NCBI GenBank assembly: GCA_030522415.1
Contig: CM060111.1
Span: 47,130,866-47,194,865 of the forward strand
DNA: 64,000 nt
Source: Channallabes apus
Taxonomy: Eukaryota; Chordata; Actinopteri; Siluriformes; Clariidae
Reading direction: 5' to 3'
Below the pieces are notes generated by a model. It did no database searches. It was not told the DNA's origin and worked only from the letters and a program-made list of their open reading frames with translations. Positions 43,551-55,666 of this stretch are shown one piece after another. The position numbers were made by a program, and so were the translations under genes. Positions within the stretch are counted from its first letter, which is position 1. Each line of letters begins with the position of its first letter.

Positions 43551-44427
43551 GAGCAAAAGGTGGAAAAGTCCAACCTTATATTTCACAACAGCTGGACCAA
43601 CATCTGGGAAGAAGCTCCAGGCTCCTCTCGTCTCATTGTTACGTCCCAAACAGAGAGAGAACAAGCACCCCCCCCCTCCCCCCCTCCCCCTACGTGCTAC
43701 AATTGTCTGGTTTCGTGGACGTTTAAAGAAACAGCAGAGTGATGATTGACAGCTCTGTCTCAGATGGCAGGATGTTTTACCCCCAGCGTCCTGTTCCTGT
43801 GTGCTGTTCACACACCGACACACTGATCCCCGGTTTAATGAGGACATCTGCCTCCTCCACAGCAGAACTCTCAGTTTTACTGTTTAACTTTCAAAGAAAT
43901 ACCGTTTTTCATTCCCATAAAGTAAGAAAAACACTTTTCTTGGATCTTTTTGTAAATCTTGGATTATTTATAGTAAACAGACAGACCACAGGGGGCGCTC
44001 TGGCCAGACCACTGTCACACTGTACCTGACACACACACACACACACACGCACACACACACCACCGCCCCATTATACACTCACACCGCTGCACCCAAATCC
44101 ATAAACCTATAATAAAGTATAATAATATTTTAAACATTATTTTATTTCCCTCTGGAACTGACCGTGACCTCAGAGGCGGAGCTACAGAAGTGTGTGAGGT
44201 CACAAACATGAACCTGAACAGAAACAGAAAAGGTTTAATGAAGAGCAGAGGACATTACACCCCATCTGTCTGTCTGTCTGTCTGTCTGTCTGAGCTGTAA
44301 CTGATTGTAAAGTGAAGCTGATTATTCTGTCGCTGTTCAGACAGACAGGTGCAGTTAGACAGGTGGATATTTTTTCTTGTGTCTCTGCCGGAAGCTAATT
44401 TCCGAGCTCTTTGGGAGAGTGTTCTCT

Positions 44428-44464
<37 letters not shown>

Positions 44465-45035
44465 GTTCCTCAGAGCAGACGGAGGTGATAACTCGCGCTT
44501 GTTCTTCCCTCTGAATCCGTCTGAATAAAGAACAAAAGAAACACTGAGTTTCAGCTCCAGCTGTTTTAAAACGGCAGGAAATTACAGCGCTGATGTGGAA
44601 AAGCACAACTCACATCTGGGCACTGGATAATCTGACTGTGTGTGTGTGTGTGTGTGTGTGTCCTGCCATGGATGGTACCCTGCCTCTTGCCCTAAGTTTC
44701 CTGGGATAGGCTCCGCCTCCTGCGACCCTGAACGCAGGATAAAGTGATGTAGACGAGACGAAGCTCCGCCCCCTGCTGTAGAGCAACTTATTAAAGAGTC
44801 AAGCACCGGTGGGTCCATAAGTATTGGCACACTGACAGTGTTGGTGTGTGTGGACTCGTGGACTCCTGATCTGGATTAAACTGGACTTAAAGACTGAACA
44901 GCAAATATCACTTTCTTCATATAAATTGATGTTTTATATCAGGACTAATAATTATATAAACATCTTATTGTCACATGCAGATATCAAATTCACACACACA
45001 CACACTAAGATTCTGTTCTAGTTTCATTGCTCTCT

Positions 45036-45088
<53 letters not shown>

Positions 45089-45193
45089 TGTGGGAGATAT
45101 TCAGAGATTTATGAAGATGATTAAAGTCATTAGACTCGTGCAGTGATGAACTGTGTGAGGAAAACCATCAGGGACGACTCAAAGGAAAAACCT

Positions 45194-45256
<63 letters not shown>

Positions 45257-45552
45257 GGAATAAAGTACAATAAAGCTGAGAGATGAGATTGTGAACCTGA
45301 TCTGTGTGAAGAACATCTGCTTCATTACAGCTGTTTAGATCCTTTAACAGGAATAAGGTGTGTGTGTGTGTGTGTGTGTGGGATTAGGTGTAAAGCTACA
45401 TTATATGTGCTCTGAGCTCACAGTGATATAAAGCTGATTAAGTCTTTAATAAACTGTTTATTTACTCTGAACATTTTGTAATAAAAATTTTAACACAGAT
45501 TAAAGTGAAATCAGATGATTTTATTAAACTGGATTAAAAATGAAAGCATGAG

Positions 45553-45605
<53 letters not shown>

Positions 45606-45807
45606 AAGGATGATGTAGACACTAATGCAGTTAATTAACACAAACTCTTATCTGTTCACTCGATCATTAATCAGACTGAAATAAAAAACAACAACAACAA
45701 CATGTACGTTTGTAACATTATCTCTTTTGATCCATCATTATCCAAAATAAACATCCCACATGGGGGGAGGGGGGGGGGGTTACACTGGGCACAAACGCCG
45801 TTGCTCC

Positions 45808-45862
<55 letters not shown>

Positions 45863-45979
45863 TATTTGGCACGGTGTGATGTTATGTGTACTTTGATCTT
45901 TACACTGCATTTGTTGTTTACTTGACGTTGCTATGGTAACAGTGTGAGTGGGTGCGGTGCAGGTGTGTGGTTGCCGTGG
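42920..45979. repeat. Microsatellite-rich intergenic DNA between htr1a and ipo11
   Basis: No supported exon. Tracts: (CT)n 43,021-43,046 and 43,186-43,206; (AC)n 43,517-43,547; C-rich 43,659-43,691; (AC)n 44,030-44,061; (GTCT)n 44,266-44,291; (AC)n 44,430-44,461; (GT)n 44,636-44,660; (GT)n 45,041-45,080; (AC)n 45,197-45,255; (GA)n 45,558-45,602; (GT)n 45,810-45,861. AATAAA on the minus strand near 45,461 could end the ipo11 transcript. Confidence 0.8.
44661..44757 (+). mobile_element. SINE fragment (family B, 3' end)
   Basis: TCCTGCCATGGATGGTACCC through GAACGCAGGATAAAGTGATG corresponds to the last ~95 bp of the 31,666 copy. Confidence 0.7.
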
Positions 45980-46144
45980 TTACAGTCCGTGTAGGAACTC
46001 CTGCAGCTGGTGGACGACCTCCATGTCCACCGTCTCCATGAGAGACTGGAAGCCCTGATCTCCCATCAGCCCCTGCTGCAGCTTCAGCTTCTCATACACA
46101 CACTGCTGCAGAGACACCGTGTGTACCGGGTCCTCCAGAGCCAG
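45980..46144 (-). CDS. ipo11: Importin-11, last coding exon
   Basis: The exon follows the acceptor GTGTGTGCAG and is open for 54 codons to TAA (45,980-45,982): LALEDPVHTVSLQQCVYEKL ... FQSLMETVDMEVVHQLQEFL, ending HGL. It starts in phase 0, matching the phase-0 end of the exon at 55,555. The sequence agrees with my knowledge of the importin-11 C-terminus. IPO11 is the neighbour of HTR1A in human, with the same convergent arrangement. Importin-11 is a HEAT-repeat nuclear transport receptor; this is its C-terminal end. The acceptor's upstream region is a (GT)n tract on the minus strand. Confidence 0.75.
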   Translation of the reverse strand: MALEDPVHTVSLQQCVYEKLKLQQGLMGDQGFQSLMETVDMEVVHQLQEFLHGL

Positions 46145-46374
46145 CTGCACACACACACACACACACACGTGAGAAATGAGGCTAATTAATATTATAAATC
46201 ATAAATAACAAATAATTAGAAATGTGTTCAATATCCACAGATTAAAATCCACACGGTAATAAATCAAACACACACACACACACACACACACAGACACAGG
46301 TAAACCCTCCTCAGATATAATCCTGAGTCCTGCTTTTTATTCTGTTTTTTTTTGTATTATTACAATCTCCAAAC

Positions 46375-47757
46375 AACTAAAACTCCGACTCAGGTACGTT
46401 ATCATGTCTACCGTTCAGCTTGTTCAGTGTGTAGAGTGCAGGATGTTTAGACATTCTTCCTCCGTCATTAGTGATAACTTTATTTGTGATAGGTGTGTGT
46501 TAGTGAGCACTCTGACGGAGAAGATATCAGCGTTAGAGGAGACCAGCATCCAGACTTTAGAGAGGGTTAGAGTCTGGGTGCTGCAGGCGGAGATAAACAG
46601 CCCCCGACTCCGGCATTAGAGCCCTCACAGCGGGGCGAGTGGGTGACGACTCGGCAACATACTCGTTCAGCCAAAGCTAACGCTAAGGCTAGCCCACCGG
46701 AGCACACCTCCTCTGTGGTGTGCACACACTTCACGTGTTCAACAGGTTTGAACCGCTGGATGTCCAGGTGGTGCTCCAAAAATAATGTGAGCTTCATAGA
46801 TAATTGGAAGACCTTTGAGGGCAAAGCTGGCCTGTTAGGGCGGGACGGTGTCCATCCCACTCGGGAAGGTGCTGCTCTCATTTCCTGTAGTATAGCTCAT
46901 AGTCTCAGTAGAGGTCTAGTTAATCGGTGACAATCCAGAGCCCAGGCCAGGGAGCAGACAGACAGGCTAAACCAACCGTCTGCTAGCTGCATAGAGTCGT
47001 CACTCAGGGTTCACCATATTGAGACTGTGTCTGTTCCCCGATCTAAGCAAAAATGTAGAAAGACCCAGAAAGTCTGTTTTAATAATCTAATTAACATAAA
47101 GTCCACAAACTCAGATCATACTGAATGCGCAGCCGGCACCTCTGATCTGAAGCTAGGATTGTTAAATATTAGATCTCTCACATCAAAAGCAGTTATTGTT
47201 AATGAAATTATCACAGATCAGGCGTTTGATATACTCTGTTTAACTGAAACATGGGTTAAACAGGACGAGTATGTAGCTCTAAATGAAGCTAGTCCTCCTG
47301 GATACAGCTACATACACCAGCCTCGGTTAACTGGTAGAGGAGGAGGCGTCGCAGTTATTCATAATGATAATCTGTCTATCGTACAAAAACACCGACACAA
47401 ATTTAACTCATTTGAAATTGTCTATAGTAACATAAGTGTACTTAAGTATATTAAATCAGCTCAGTCGATTCCACTAATTATAATTTACAGACCTCCAGGG
47501 CCGTATTCTGAATTTCTTAGTGAATTTGCGGATTTCATCTCAGACCTGGTCATTTCTGGAGACAAAGTGTTTTAACATCCAGAATCCAGAAGACCCTCTG
47601 AGAACAGCATTTATGTCCATACTGGACTCCGTAGGCGTAATTCAGTGTGTAGTAGGACCCACTCATAAAGCAGGTCACACTTTAGATTTAGTAATATTTT
47701 TCGGATTAAGTATAAGAAATGTATTCACAATTCCACAGTCTGAAGTTATCTCAGATC
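46375..47757 (+). pseudogene. L2-type LINE 5' part, segment 1
   Basis: The ORF1 start MSTVQLVQCVECRMF carries a paired-cysteine motif (CVEC...CDRC) and a short coiled coil. A stop and an internal deletion remove most of the SGNH esterase-like domain, leaving WKTFEGKAGLLGRDGVHPTR. ORF2 then gives LGLLNIRSLTSKAVIVNEII, CLTETWVKQDE and YRPPGPYSEF, breaks at 47,573 and ends at VISDL near 47,757. It is 3'-truncated. Confidence 0.88.
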
Positions 47758-49194
47758 TCAATTAAACGTTCAATGTGTCGGTATAGGATCTAATTCTAGG
47801 TTTGAATCTGACATGGCTAGGTTAACATCTGTATCAATTACATTGTTCGGTTTCAAAGCCTCAATTTTATGCCTGATATTTACAATTTTATTATTAAAAA
47901 AGTTCATGAAGTCCTCACTATTGCATGATGTTGTTGTGGAGATTTCTGTAGTGGTCTTATTTCTGGTTAATTTGGCTACGGTATTAAATAAAAATCTAGG
48001 ATTATTTTTATTTTCTTCTATAAGAGTGGAGAGATACGTTGATCTAGCTACACTAAGAGCTTTCCTATAGTTCAGGATGCTCTCTTTCCATGCTATTTGA
48101 AATACTAACAATTTAGTTTGACGCCATTTACGCTCTAATTTCCGAGCAGTCTGTTTTAAAGTGCGCGAGTGATCGTTATACCAGGGAGCGAGTTTCTTAT
48201 CTCTAATAATTTTTCTTTTAGCTGGAGCTACATTATCTAAGGTACAACGAAGTGTCGACTCTAAATATTCAGTCGCCTGATCGAGTTCTGTGGGGTCAGA
48301 CGGTGGCCTAATCGAAGTTGGTAACTCTGGGAGATTACTGATAAAACTCTGTGTGGTAGTTGATGTGAATGTACGTTTAATACGGTAGCGCGGTGCTGTG
48401 CGTACATTATCACTGTGACACACTTGAATGGAGACAAGATAGTGATCTGAGATAATTTCAGATAGTGGAATTGTGAATACATTTCTTATACTTAATCCGA
48501 AAAATATTACTAAATCTAAAGTGTGACCTGCTTTATGAGTGGGTCCTACTACACACTGAATTACGCCTACGGAGTCCAGTATGGACATAAATGCTGTTCT
48601 CAGAGGGTCTTCTGGATTCTCAAAATGAATGTTAAAATCTCCAGCAATTAACACTTTGTCTACAGAAACGACCAGGTCTGAGATGAAATCCGCAAATTCA
48701 CTAAGAAATTCAGAATACGGCCCTGGAGGTCTGTAAATTATAATTAGTGGAATCGACTGAGCTGACTTAATATACTTAAATACACTTATGTTACTATAAA
48801 GAATTTCAAATGAGTTAAATTTGTGTCGGTGTTTTTGTACGATAGACAGATTATCATTATGAATAACTGCGACGCCTCCTCCTCTACCAGTTAACCGAGG
48901 CTGGTGTATGTAGCTGTATCCAGGAGGACTAGCTTCATTTAGAGCTACATACTCGTCCTGTTTAACCCATGTTTCAGTTAAACAGAGTATATTAAACGCC
49001 TGATCTGTGATAATTTCATTAACAATAACTGCTTTTGATGCGAGAGATCTAATATTTAACAATCCTAGCTTCAGATCAGAGGTGCCGGCTGCGCATTCAG
49101 TATGATCCGAGTTTGTGAACTTTATGTTAATTAGATTATTGAAACAGACTTTCTGAGTCTTTCTACATTTTGGCATAGATCGGGGAACAGACAC
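47758..49194 (-). pseudogene. L2-type LINE ORF2 endonuclease and linker, segment 2
   Basis: A long open frame (474 codons) in inverse orientation to segment 1. The apurinic endonuclease (LGLLNIRSLASK, CLTETW, GRGGGVAVIH, IYRPPG, LIAGDFNIHF, SDHYLVSI) is intact, followed by a basic linker (RKLERKWRQTKLLVFQIAWK). It reaches SDSNLE and then ends within a few codons at the junction with segment 1. The reverse transcriptase is absent. Confidence 0.9.
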
Positions 49195-49290
49195 AGTCTC
49201 AATATGGTGAACCCTGAGTGACGACTCTATGCAGCTAGCAGACGGTTGGTTTAGCCTGTCTGTCTGCTCCCTGGCCTGGGCTCTGGATTG

Positions 49291-50196
49291 TCACCGATTA
49301 ACTAGACCTCTACTGAGACTATGAGTTATACTACAGGAAATGAGAGCAGCACCTTCCCGAGTGGGATGGACACCGTCCCACCCTAACAGGCCAGCTTTGC
49401 CCTCAAAGGTCTTCCAATTATCTATGTAGCCCACATTATTTTCGGAGCACCACCTGGACATCCAGCGGTTCAGCGACCATAACCTGCTGTAAGCTATGTC
49501 ACCACGTCTCATTGGGATGGGACCAGAGCATATTACTTCATCGGACATCGCCTTCGCTAATTTAAACACCTCTGTAAAGTTACTCTTACTAACCTCTGAC
49601 TGACGAAGGTGTATATTGTTAGCTCCAGCATGTACCACTATCTTAGAGAACCTGTGCTGTCCTAGAGCCCTAAGATTACCTGCTATGTCCGGTGCTCTGG
49701 CTCCCGGGATACACCTAACCACTGCCGCTGGTGCCCCTAAAGGTCTAGCTAATGTCACGTGTCTCAGTATAGAGTCTCCTATAACCAGAGCTCTTTCAGG
49801 TTTCTCAGCGGGTGCATCACTGAGGAGAGCAAACCTGTTGGACACGTGAAGCGCAGAGGAGGTGTGCTCCGGTGGGCTAGCCTTAGCGTTAGCTTTGCCT
49901 GAACGAGTATGCCGCCGAGTCGTCACCCACTCGCCCCGCTGTGAGGGCTCTAATGCCGGAGTCGGGGGCTGTTTATCTCCGCCTGTGGCACCCAGACTGT
50001 CCGCTACAGGAATAACGCTGCTCTCACACTCTCTAACCCTCTATAAAGTCTGGATGCACTCCTCTAACGCTGATATCTTCTCCGTCAGAGTGCTCACTAA
50101 CACACACCTATCACAAATAAAATTATCACTAATGACGGAGGAAGAATGTCTAAACATCCTGCACTCTACACACTGAACAAGCTGAATGGTAGACAT
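49291..50196 (-). pseudogene. L2-type LINE ORF1 with SGNH esterase-like domain
   Basis: It starts at ATG 50,196 (MSTIQLVQCVECRMF; CVEC...CDRC and coiled coil), is interrupted by one TAG after CIQTL, and then continues: MTTRRHTRSGKANAKASPPE. An SGNH hydrolase-like domain follows (ALVIGDSILRHV block I, VVHAGANNIH block III, WDGVHPTREGAAL block V). Esterase-type ORF1 proteins are known in CR1/L2-group LINEs. Apart from the nonsense codon it is complete. Confidence 0.85.
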
Positions 50197-50455
50197 TATA
50201 ACGTACCTCTGTGTCGGAGTTTTAGTTGTTTAGAGATGAATTCCGTTTGTTGTTCTTAGACGAGGAAACTCGCGCGTTCTCCAAAAATTGCAGAAAAAAA
50301 GGCGAAGCCGAATAGTATGGAGATGTAAAAGCTAGTTGCTATTAATATTGTTATTGTATAAAGTGATGTAATTAAAACGCTGCTACAAACGCGAAACTTT
50401 CGCAGCAACGATACGAAAACAGGAAGCTACGTCACAATGTGGTTTTTGCTGACTT
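50197..50455 (-). promoter_or_regulatory. L2-type LINE 5' UTR
   Basis: On the minus strand it begins near CCACATTGTGACGTAGCTTC, with TGACGTAG as a CRE-like site and a GGAAG/CTTCCTG ETS-like site, and runs to ORF1. It is probably the internal promoter of this copy. Confidence 0.5.
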
Positions 50456-50463
50456 GATACCTA

Positions 50464-50592
50464 TAACTTAGTCGTGTCCAATTTCTCCCCGTCGGTAGGG
50501 GGCTCCCACATTAAGGCTCCTACTACCGAACCACATGACGCCAGCCGATCGCATCTTTTCGAACTGCTCGCTCACACACTCAGAGGACAGCG
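50464..50592 (-). mobile_element. SINE fragment (family D)
   Basis: TAGTCGTGTCCAATTTCTCC through GCTCGCTCACACACTCAGAG matches 13,700-13,890. It lies exactly between L2 segments 2 and 3. Confidence 0.8.
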
Positions 50593-50594
50593 CT

Positions 50595-52905
50595 ATCTGA
50601 CAGCAATAACAGAACCCCTGTTCAAAGTAATTAACTGTTCACTCAGCAATGGGTATGTTCCCAAATCCTTTAAATTAGCAGTTATTAAACCGCTAATTAA
50701 GAAACCTGACCTTGACCCCTGTCAGCTGTATAATTACAGGCTGATATCAAGCCACCCCTTCATCTCTAAGATTCTGGAAAAGATAGTAGTGGAGCAGCTC
50801 TGGTCATATCTACATAGGAATTACATAAACTGTATCAGTCAGGATTTAGGCCTCATCACAGCACAGAGACAGCACTTGTTAAAGTAGTAAATGACCTCCA
50901 ATTGGCTGATCAGGGTTCTTGTGTTACTCGACCTCAGTGCAGCTTTTGACACCGTTGATCATAGAATTCTCCTTCGCAGATTAGAAAATGTATTAGGAAT
51001 TAAGGGAACATTAATTGTCGGAGCCCTCTTGTGGCTCAGATCCTATTTGACCGATCGTCATCAGTTTGTAGATTTAAATGGTGACCATTCTAGATGTTCT
51101 CAAGTGGAGTTTGGTGTTCCACAGGGTTCAGTTTTAGGCCCACTTCTTTTTTCCTCTTCACATCCTTCCTCTGGGCAACATTATTTGCAAGCAAAGTATT
51201 AGTTTTCATTGTTATGCTGACGAGACACAGTTTTGTGTCTCAGCCAAACCAGAAGTGATACGCCAGCTTAATAAAGTTGAGCAATGTGTGCAGGACATAA
51301 GATATTGGATGTTAATTAACTTCCTTTTGCTTAATCCTGATAAGACAGAAGTTCTAGTCATAGGACCGCATACAGCTAGGAGTAAAATTTTAGATCACAC
51401 CGTAACTTTAGATGGCCTTTCTGTTCCATCAAGTGCAACAGTAAAAGACCTCGGTGTGATTATAGATTCCAGCCTTTCATTTGAAGCTCATGTAGATAAT
51501 ATTACCAGGATAGCATTCTTTCACCTCAGAAATATTACCAAGATACGAAATACGTTGTCACTTCTGCTGTCAACAATGCAGAAAAACTAGTTCATGCTTT
51601 TATCACCTCTAGGTTGGACTATTGTAATGCCTTACTGTCTGGTTGTTCAGCTAGGTGCATAAACAAGCTTCAGCTAGTCGAGAATGCAGCAGAGAGAGTC
51701 CTAACTAGAATCTTATCTTCACTGCATTGGCTCCCTGTGAAATTACGCATCGATTTAAAAATACTACTTTTGGCGTATAAATATCCGCCACGCCTACTCC
51801 GATCAAAGGATGCATGCTGCTTGTCAGTACCACATATTATGAAACCTACAGCAGGGGGCGGAGCTTTTTCTTACAAAGCCCCAAAGTTAGGGGATAGTCT
51901 TGCAATTAATGTTCAGGACTCAGACACAGTCTCAGTGTTTAAGTCTGGGTTAAAAACCTATTTATTTAATCAAGCATTTTTATAAATATATTAGCCTTAG
52001 GTAAAGGAGCAGATCTGGGGGACTCATAGATGAACTGAACTGGTATGTTTATATGCTCTCTTCCCCACTCAGGTTTGTTGACAGTGAAGTGATTGGTCGC
52101 TTTACATCCCAGTTCCCCCTCATGTTTGTGTTTCCTTCTGGCTCTCCCTTTTAGTTACGCTGTCATAGTTAGTCCTGCCGGAGTCCCTGCTTTCACTCTG
52201 CACTAAATATACATTCACATTATACATTGTGTGACTGTGACCAGACCTAACTGTAATCTCTCCTTTTCTTCTGCTCTTTCCTCTTCTCCCTCTTCCCTTC
52301 TCTCTGTCCCACTCTCTCTTTCCCTCTCCCTGTTTCTCTGTCGAGCTAAACATGTGGACCTGTCTGACTCGTCCTGGTGTCCTTCTTCTGGTTGGAGATC
52401 TCGTCGCATGGACGCCCCCGTGTGGTCTGCCTGGGACGCGTGTGGTGACTGGGGACGGTTCCATGGAGATGGTCCTGTCCTCGGCTGATGCAGACAGCTG
52501 TCCTCTGAGGACTCGTGACTGCAGTCGCTCGATAGTTCAGGACTGGAATTTCCTACAGTCTACCTGAGCCTCGAATAACGAACTGGACTCCATATGAACT
52601 TAAACACATCTCCTGTTATACTGAACTTCCAGTCTCACACAGTATGATGCAGATCAATCCCTGCTATCCGTTTCATCCAAATGAGGATGGGTTATCTCAA
52701 GGTTTCTTCCCATTTCCATCTCAGGGATTTTTCTCTTGCCACTGTCGTTCTCGGCTCGTTCATCAGGGACAATCATTGATTCATTCTGATTCATACACAT
52801 TCACATTTCATACACACTTACATGATTATTTTGATTGTGTAAAGCTGCTTTGCAACAATGTTAATTGTTAAAAGCGCTATACAAATTTTTTTAAATTTAA
52901 TTAAA
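50595..52905 (+). pseudogene. L2-type LINE reverse transcriptase and 3' end, segment 3
   Basis: Plus-strand [46 protein letters not shown] (motif A), [14 protein letters not shown] (motif B). Motif C is altered to YADETQ. Then [20 protein letters not shown] and [19 protein letters not shown]. At least three frame breaks (near 50,889, 51,150 and 51,590). The 3' UTR follows to AGCGCTATACAAAT at ~52,890. It is dead: the YADD aspartate pair is lost and the frames are broken. Confidence 0.9.
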
Positions 52906-53039
52906 TTTAAAGACGTTTAAGGTCTTAGACCCCAAACTCTTGTGGCGTCATTAGAACCCAACCACCTGGAAGCCTTTGGGACCCGAACCCTTGACGTTTG
53001 TAGCCTCATCACCCTGCTGTGACACTGACGCCTCACTCC

Positions 53040-53790
53040 TACTCTTGACAGGTTCAAGGAAGGGAACAACGAGACGGTGAGGTAGACACCGCCTCCTGAT
53101 GAACAAGTGTGAGTCTGACCCTCAGAAGGCCGCTGCACCGACCACACAACCTTCTCAGAGTGCTCAGACACTGTGCAGACCAGAGAGCAGATGTTCTCAC
53201 AGACATCTTGATCATATCTCTGATAAGTGCTGTCGTTCTGACCTGCTTCAACTCTGCAACAAGTGTGTATCCTCAGACCCCTGCTGTTTACTCAGCTGGC
53301 TCTCCACTGTGCAGCGACACATACACGCAGCTGTGTGTCATAATGTTCCCCCTGATCATCATCAGGTTCACTCAGATCATGACTGTGGTAGTTCTCATCA
53401 GCAAGAATGATAAGTCAGTGGACAGAGAGGAGATGCAGCGACTGGAGCTGAACCAACAACGTGTCTCTGAACATGCCCAACACTAAGGAGATTGGTGTTG
53501 GCTTCAGAGAGAGATAATAACCACTGATCATCAACGGCTCCTCTGAGGAGATTTATCCTGAGCACTAAATTATCCAGTGTTGACATGGAGGAGAACCTCA
53601 ACTGGTCCCTAAACACCAGCTCCATAAGCAGGAAAGCTCAGGAGCATCTCCCTCCTCTGATCTTCACCAGGTTCTACAGAGGGATGATGGAGAACATCCT
53701 GAGGAGCTGCAGCACTGCCTGCTTTCGGCACCACCTCAGATCTCAAAAAAGCTGAGCAGATCATCTGTCTTTTCTCTCTACCACCATCAA
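53040..53790 (+). pseudogene. Decayed LINE reverse transcriptase (Rex/CR1 type)
   Basis: Plus-strand frames show NLLRVLRHCADQRADVLTDI, then VVLTCFNSATSV, the same block as in 3,713-3,991. The 3' part (53,500-53,730) shows ENLNWSLNTSSISRKAQ-like frames typical of the LINE C-terminus. It is heavily frameshifted. Confidence 0.6.
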
Positions 53791-53810
53791 GCCACCAGCA
53801 CTATGGAAGA

Positions 53811-53811
<1 letters not shown>

Positions 53812-53856
<45 letters not shown>

Positions 53857-53897
53857 CTACACACACTCCTCCACAAACCCACACACACAACCCTATA

Positions 53898-53953
<56 letters not shown>
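53812..53953. repeat. Paired (AC)n microsatellites
   Basis: Tracts at 53,813-53,853 and 53,903-53,952, separated by a short CTACACACACTCCTCC spacer. Confidence 0.93.
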
Positions 53954-53955
<2 letters not shown>

Positions 53956-54895
53956 TGAGCACAAGGTCAGTATTAGTATTACACTGGCGATAGGTTTATA
54001 TAAGCATGGGGTTAATATGAGACGGGAATAGTTCAACATTAACATGTGGTTAGCGGTACACCGCTAGTCCAACGTCAGTGTGAGATTAGCATCAGTCAGG
54101 TCTGGATGCTAATGCTAACTTGTTAAGTGTTGAGAAAGTAAGTACATCAGATGGAGATAAAGGTAAGCATGATGGTGTGAGGGAATCACAACCACACACA
54201 CACACACACACACTCTCTCTCTCCCTCTAATCTGACTCCAAGTGCCGTGAAAGTCAACGCTGACTCTGCGCTAACGCAGCATGAATGCTAATGAGACGCT
54301 AACACAGAGACAGTAAGTAGCTTCACTAACAGAGAGAATGTTCATTACTGTGTGTGTGTGTGTGAGGGAGGGAGAGATAATAAATCAGGTGTGTGTTAGC
54401 GTGTCTGCCCTCCGAGAGCCGTTATAAAGGTTAACGTTGTCAGTGAATTTGTCCCTGTTACATCAGACATTTTATCATCGTTACTACTCCATTAGCGCTC
54501 TGTGCTAATATTAGCCTAGCGGTGGTGCAGCGCGGTGTGTGAGGCGTTCAGTGCGCGAGGTGTGTGTGTTAAGGGGAGCTTAGTGTCCAGCTAGTGTTTA
54601 AACATCGGGATTAGCCTAACGTTAGCATGATGAAGGATGAGCGCAGAGGGGGAGGAGCCTGTGACATCATCAGCTTCAGGTTAAATTTTAAAAAGGTGTT
54701 AGTGTTTGAATGTAGAGATAATCACCTGAGCACAGCATGTGTACGGCATTAGCATGAGCGCGGAGTTAGCATGAGTGTTTTAAGAGCAGCAGAGCGGAGG
54801 ATGCTCAGAGTCTCAGTGACGCTTCACCGTCCGTAACGTGATGACTGTAGCCGCGCACTGGAAAAGGTCACATTAGCGCTCACTAATGAATAATA

Positions 54896-54927
<32 letters not shown>

Positions 54928-55164
54928 ATGATCCTTCACTCCTCAGTGAATTGATTCTCCCTCATCAGGAGAAGTGGTGTGAAAGTGGAGGACCACTTCT
55001 TACACACACACACACACGCACACACACACGCACACACACACTCGTCCTGATGATGGGCGTGTCTCAAATGCAACGCTGGAGTGCTCTAATAAACCTAGTG
55101 AGATAACGCATTGCATTAACACCAGACACGCCAACAGTGCCGGGCTGCAGCTTTATCCACAACA

Positions 55165-55198
<34 letters not shown>

Positions 55199-55554
55199 AG
55201 AGAGAGAGTTAATTTGACGGTGTATTTACAGTACTGTATGATTGACAGCTGTGTGTGTATGTGTGTATATTTGTGAGCGTGACTGAACTGTAGGCGCTGA
55301 GGCTGAAGCGTGCTCACTTCTGAGTGCACTTCATTTTCCGCTGAGGGTCACGGTGTGTGAGAGAGAGCACGGACGATTATTTAAGGATGCACACACACAC
55401 ACACAGCTTGGGTCATGCAGTGATTGGCGATTAAGTGTGTGTGCGCGCACGTCCTCATGCTAATTCACTCATTAGCTTTGTTGATCAAGAGGATGTGACC
55501 TCATCATTATGATCATGTGACCCTGTGACCTCTGACCCTATTATCATTACTCAC

Positions 55555-55639
55555 CAGTTTCCTCCTCTTGTCCTGTTCAGTGGGGGGTTCTTCATCATCC
55601 GAGAACTTCGGCTCCTCCACTCCACTCACCAACATACAG
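55555..55639 (-). CDS. ipo11: Importin-11, penultimate exon
   Basis: An 85-bp exon: acceptor CCCCCACAG, one base, 28 codons (CMLVSGVEEPKFSDDEEPPT then EQDKRRKL), donor GTGAGT. The acidic stretch followed by EQDKRRK joins in phase 0 to LALEDPVHTV in the last exon, consistent with importin-11. No further upstream exon is recognised before 64 kb. A Tx1-type LINE sits in the next intron. Confidence 0.72.
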
Positions 55640-55643
55640 CTGT

Positions 55644-55666
55644 GGGGGGGGGGGGGGGGGGGGGGG
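55644..55666 (-). repeat. C23 homopolymer as ipo11 polypyrimidine tract
   Basis: The minus strand reads C23 followed directly by ACAG and the exon. It is both a mononucleotide repeat and the 3' splice-site pyrimidine tract. Confidence 0.9.

Larger units (their letters stand above)
46145..55554 (-). other. Last intron of ipo11 (9.4 kb)
   Basis: It runs from donor GTGAGT (55,554-55,549) to the acceptor at 46,145. It is filled with L2 segments, a SINE fragment, a second LINE remnant and CA repeats. The stretch 53,954-55,554 has no recognised gene; (GT)n tracts occur at 54,899-54,927 and 55,165-55,188. Confidence 0.65.

Noticed and set aside
45980..46144. RNF180 exon (the other HTR1A neighbour)
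   Set aside because: The sequence lacks RING or RNF180 features, while order, orientation and C-terminal sequence fit importin-11. A protein search would settle it.
52120..52464. Arg/Glu-rich minus-strand frames (also at 62,246)
   Set aside because: They come from the pyrimidine-rich L2 3' UTR read on the opposite strand; both L2 copies give them.
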